A DNA stretch of 9,121 nucleotides. It comes from CAIYXV01 sp035506255 (GTDB taxonomy: Bacteria; Margulisbacteria; WOR-1; XYC2-FULL-46-14; WPAF01). The notes below the pieces were generated by a model that had not been told where the DNA came from, ran no database searches, and worked only from the letters and a program-made list of their open reading frames with translations. Below, one piece after another: positions 5,820-9,121 of this stretch. Within the stretch, counting starts at the first letter, position 1, and each line of letters starts with the position of its first letter. The position numbers and the translations under genes are program-made. The stretch spans positions 1-9,121 of the forward strand of contig DATJPS010000067.1 in NCBI GenBank assembly GCA_035506255.1, in the 5' to 3' direction.

Positions 5820-6928
5820 GGCCAATAGAGACCGATTATTTCCGGTTCCCGGGAAAGATCCGGTTAGAGTCCGGAGGGGAATTCGGCCCCATCACTCTGG
5901 CCTATGAAACTTACGGCGAGCTTAATCCGGATAAGAGCAATGCGATCCTGATCGCACATGCATTTTCCGGCGACGCGCACGCCGCCGGTTATCACGCCGG
6001 GGACAAGGTCCCCGGCTGGTGGGACAAGATGATCGGTCCCGGCAGGGCGTTCGACACCGACCGATATTTCATTATCTGTTCCAACGTGCTGGGGGGATGC
6101 GGAGGATCGACCGGCCCCTCCTCCATCGATCCGCTGACCGGTGATCCCTACGCCACCAATTTCCCGATCATTACAATAAAGGATATGGTCGAAGCGCAGC
6201 GCTTGCTGATCGACCACTATGGGATAAAAAAGCTACTCAATGTTTCCGGCGGGTCCATGGGCGGAATGCAGGCATTGCAATGGGCGGCCTCCTACCCCGA
6301 AAGGGTCGGATCGGTCGTTACCATCGCCACGACGTTGAAACACTCCCCCCAACAGATCGCTTTTCACGAAGTGGGGAGACAATCGGTCATGGCCGACCTG
6401 GAATGGAGGAACGGCAATTATTACGGCACGCCGGGGCCTGAAAAAGGCCTGGCGGTCGCCAGGATGCTCGGCCATATCACATATATGAGCCAGGAATCAA
6501 TGGAAAAGAAGTTTTCCCGGCGGCTGAAGAACGACAACTATACCTTCTCCTTTAAGGTCGATTTTGAGGTGGAGAACTATCTGCGTTACCGCGGGAACAG
6601 TTTCGTGAAGAGGTTCGACCCGAATTCATATCTATATATAACCAAAGCGATGGATTATTTCGATCTTTCAGGGAACACTTTGATCCAGCCAGGAAATAAT
6701 GAAGGCATTGATTTTTTGGTGATCGCCTTCAAGAGCGACTGGCTTTACCCGCCGGAAAATTCCCGCGAGATCGTGAAATTGCTGAAGCGCGGCCATTCCC
6801 GCGCCACTTACGTCGAGATCGACTCGCATGCCGGGCACGACGCATTCCTGATGGAGTTCGATGAGCAGACCCATTTAATAAAACACTTTTTGAACGGGCA
6901 AAGGCAGAGGAATGAGACCGGATCATAA
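5792..6928 (+). CDS. metX: Homoserine O-acetyltransferase
   Basis: This 378-residue alpha/beta-hydrolase transfers acetyl from acetyl-CoA to homoserine, the committed activation step toward methionine. The catalytic triad is visible: nucleophile Ser155 in GGSMGGMQALQWA, Asp316 in KSDWLYPP and His349 in SHAGHDAF. The oxyanion-side segment AHAFSGDAHAAG (55-66) and GGCGGSTGPSS (101-111) are MetX signatures. Acetyl rather than succinyl transfer is inferred from the usual role of the family; succinyl-using members exist, and neighbouring MetY fits the acetyl ester. The start overlaps the cysK end by 28 bp, with GGAGAGAGG (5772-5780) as ribosome site, and the end overlaps metW by 17 bp. Confidence 0.95.
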   Translation: MAIPGNDGIGPIETDYFRFPGKIRLESGGEFGPITLAYETYGELNPDKSNAILIAHAFSGDAHAAGYHAGDKVPGWWDKMIGPGRAFDTDRYFIICSNVLGGCGGSTGPSSIDPLTGDPYATNFPIITIKDMVEAQRLLIDHYGIKKLLNVSGGSMGGMQALQWAASYPERVGSVVTIATTLKHSPQQIAFHEVGRQSVMADLEWRNGNYYGTPGPEKGLAVARMLGHITYMSQESMEKKFSRRLKNDNYTFSFKVDFEVENYLRYRGNSFVKRFDPNSYLYITKAMDYFDLSGNTLIQPGNNEGIDFLVIAFKSDWLYPPENSREIVKLLKRGHSRATYVEIDSHAGHDAFLMEFDEQTHLIKHFLNGQRQRNETGS

Positions 6929-7490
6929 GATAATATTCGACCTGATAGAGCCCGGAAGCCGCGTCTTGGACCTGGGATGCGGCGATGGGGAACTGCTATC
7001 CCTTCTAACAAAAGAGAAAGGGATACTGGGACAAGGCATTGAGGTGAACGAGCGGTCGATCTACAAGTGCGTGGAAAAAGGATTGAGCGTTTTTCACGGC
7101 GACATCGACAGCGGATTGTCCGCCTATCCAACCGCCACCTTCGATTATGTCATTCTCAACAATAGCCTCCAGCAGGTGAAAGACGTTTCTTTCGTGCTGG
7201 AAGAAGCATTGCGGGTCGGCAAAAAAGCGGTCGTGGGATTCCCGAATTTTGCCAATTTCAGGTCCCGTCTACAGATATTATTTAAGGGGAAAACCCCGAT
7301 CACTCCCTCTCTCCCTTACAAGTGGCATGACACTCCCAATCTGCATTTTTTGAGCATTTCCGATTTTTGGGATTACTGCCATGATAAAAAGCTAAAGGTC
7401 TGGAAAGTATTCTATCTGAAAGACGATTCCATTATCAGGACCCTCCCCAATCTACGCGCGGACCAGGCTATTTTTATCCTCTCGCGTTGA
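6912..7490 (+). CDS. metW: MetW, methyltransferase-fold methionine biosynthesis protein
   Basis: This 192-residue class I methyltransferase-fold protein starts MRPDHKIIFDLIEPGSRVLDLGCGDG, with the SAM-binding motif I at 17-26. WHDTPNLHFLSISDF (near 138-152) is the characteristic MetW segment. MetW is commonly encoded beside metX and has been tied to homoserine acetyltransferase function; no methyl acceptor is firmly established. The start lies within the metX 3' end (17-bp overlap), with AAAGG at 6900-6904 as the probable ribosome site, so MetX and MetW are made together. A 68-nt gap follows. Confidence 0.93.
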   Translation: MRPDHKIIFDLIEPGSRVLDLGCGDGELLSLLTKEKGILGQGIEVNERSIYKCVEKGLSVFHGDIDSGLSAYPTATFDYVILNNSLQQVKDVSFVLEEALRVGKKAVVGFPNFANFRSRLQILFKGKTPITPSLPYKWHDTPNLHFLSISDFWDYCHDKKLKVWKVFYLKDDSIIRTLPNLRADQAIFILSR

Positions 7491-7558
7491 TATCGCGCCG
7501 AGCCCGCAGAATGGCATTGGCCGCTGCATTATGAGATAATAACGGCGGGAGAAATACA

Positions 7559-8485
<927 letters not shown>

Positions 8486-8486
8486 A

Positions 8487-9121
8487 ATGGCGAACGAGGC
8501 AAAAGCGCTCCGCACCATTGCGGAGATCAACGAAAAGATAAAGAAGGGACAGGCGGTGGTGGTGAACGCGGAAGAAGTGATCGAATTGGTGGAGAAGAAT
8601 GGGATCGAAAAGACGGCCCGTGAAGTGGACGTGGTCACCACGGGAACGTTCGGCCCGATGTGCTCGTCCGGCGCCTACTTCAACCTGGGCCACACTAAAC
8701 CGAAGATAAAGATCGGCGGAGGGACCGCCCTTTTGAACGGGGTCCCGGCTTATACCGGCTGGGCGGCGGTGGACATATATATTGGAGCCACTGCCATGCC
8801 CGATGATGATCCCAGGAACAAGATCCATCCCGGCGAGTTCTCATACGGAGGTTCGCACGTGATCGAGGAGCTGGTTTCCGGCAAGGACGTCCGTTTGCAG
8901 GCCACCGCGTACGGGACCGATTGCTATCCGAGAAAACACCTGGACACCTGGATCAACCTCAAAGACCTTAACGAAGCGGTGCTCTTTAATTCCCGCAACG
9001 CGTACCAGAACTACAATGTAGCGGTGAACCTGTCGAACAAGACCATCTATACCTACCTGGGCACGCTAAAGCCGAATCTGGGCAATGCTAATTACTGCAG
9101 CGCCGGTCAGCTCTCCCCACT
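8487..9121 (+). CDS. DUF39 homocysteine biosynthesis protein (3' partial)
   Basis: The ATG at 8487 follows AAGGAGG (8472-8478) by 8 nt and the frame stays open to the window edge, showing the first 211 residues of a longer protein. The segments TTGTFGPMCSSGAYFN (51-66), IGGGTALLNGVPAYTGW (76-92) and HPGEFSYGGSHVIEEL (114-129) are recognisable as the DUF39/HcyBio family. In Methanosarcina a member of this family is needed, with a NIL-domain ferredoxin protein, to make homocysteine from aspartate semialdehyde and sulfide-derived sulfur, through cysteine persulfide chemistry. Visible cysteines are Cys59, Cys146 and Cys204; the first two are candidates for the conserved reactive pair. The NIL/ferredoxin partner, if present, would be just outside the window. 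It closes the visible sulfur operon and gives a second route to the MetY product. Confidence 0.88.
   Translation, partial: MANEAKALRTIAEINEKIKKGQAVVVNAEEVIELVEKNGIEKTAREVDVVTTGTFGPMCSSGAYFNLGHTKPKIKIGGGTALLNGVPAYTGWAAVDIYIGATAMPDDDPRNKIHPGEFSYGGSHVIEELVSGKDVRLQATAYGTDCYPRKHLDTWINLKDLNEAVLFNSRNAYQNYNVAVNLSNKTIYTYLGTLKPNLGNANYCSAGQLSP

Noticed and set aside
7491..7558. Separate promoter before the second cysK
   Set aside because: GATAAT (7535-7540) resembles a -10 box, but no -35 lies at proper spacing. The gap is short and all genes point the same way, so operon read-through is simpler.

Overview
The window is gene-dense bacterial DNA with every supported gene on the plus strand. It has moderately high GC, strong AAGGAGG-type ribosome binding sites, a consensus sigma-70 promoter and a TPP riboswitch. 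Bacterial metXW and metY genes sit beside a DUF39 homocysteine-synthesis gene best known from methanogens and other anaerobes. This suggests an anaerobic, probably little-cultivated bacterium. I cannot assign a phylum from the sequence alone.

Region 1 (1-1722) is a translationally coupled signalling trio. It begins with the end of a membrane-anchored protein carrying a four-cysteine zinc ribbon and an ExeA-like AAA ATPase; its N-terminus lies outside the window. A single-domain response regulator follows, then a 66-residue protein that looks like an isolated histidine-kinase dimerisation/phosphotransfer hairpin with no ATPase domain. Both junctions are ATGA stop/start overlaps.

Region 2 (1723-2869) is a TPP riboswitch directly upstream of one gene of the AIR-synthase/ThiL/HypE ATP-binding superfamily. 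It is not a canonical ThiL or HypE, so the riboswitch is the best clue to its role.

Region 3 (2870-9121) is a sulfur amino acid operon. A perfect TTGACA-17-TATAAT promoter precedes a cysteine-free Rrf2-family regulator. Next is a 180-nt leader holding a 29-codon ORF with a perfect ribosome binding site and an 11-bp hairpin. The structural genes follow: metY (O-acetylhomoserine sulfhydrylase), cysK (O-acetylserine sulfhydrylase), metX (homoserine O-acetyltransferase), metW, a second cysK paralogue and the start of a DUF39 homocysteine biosynthesis gene cut by the window edge. MetX makes O-acetylhomoserine, MetY converts it with sulfide to homocysteine, and CysK makes cysteine. DUF39 offers a second, activation-independent route from aspartate semialdehyde to homocysteine. 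The regulator is plausibly a CymR-like sulfur sensor.

The points most worth a second look are the orphan phosphotransfer-domain protein, the TPP-controlled AIR-synthase relative, the Met/Cys leader ORF with its hairpin, and the two homocysteine routes in one operon.
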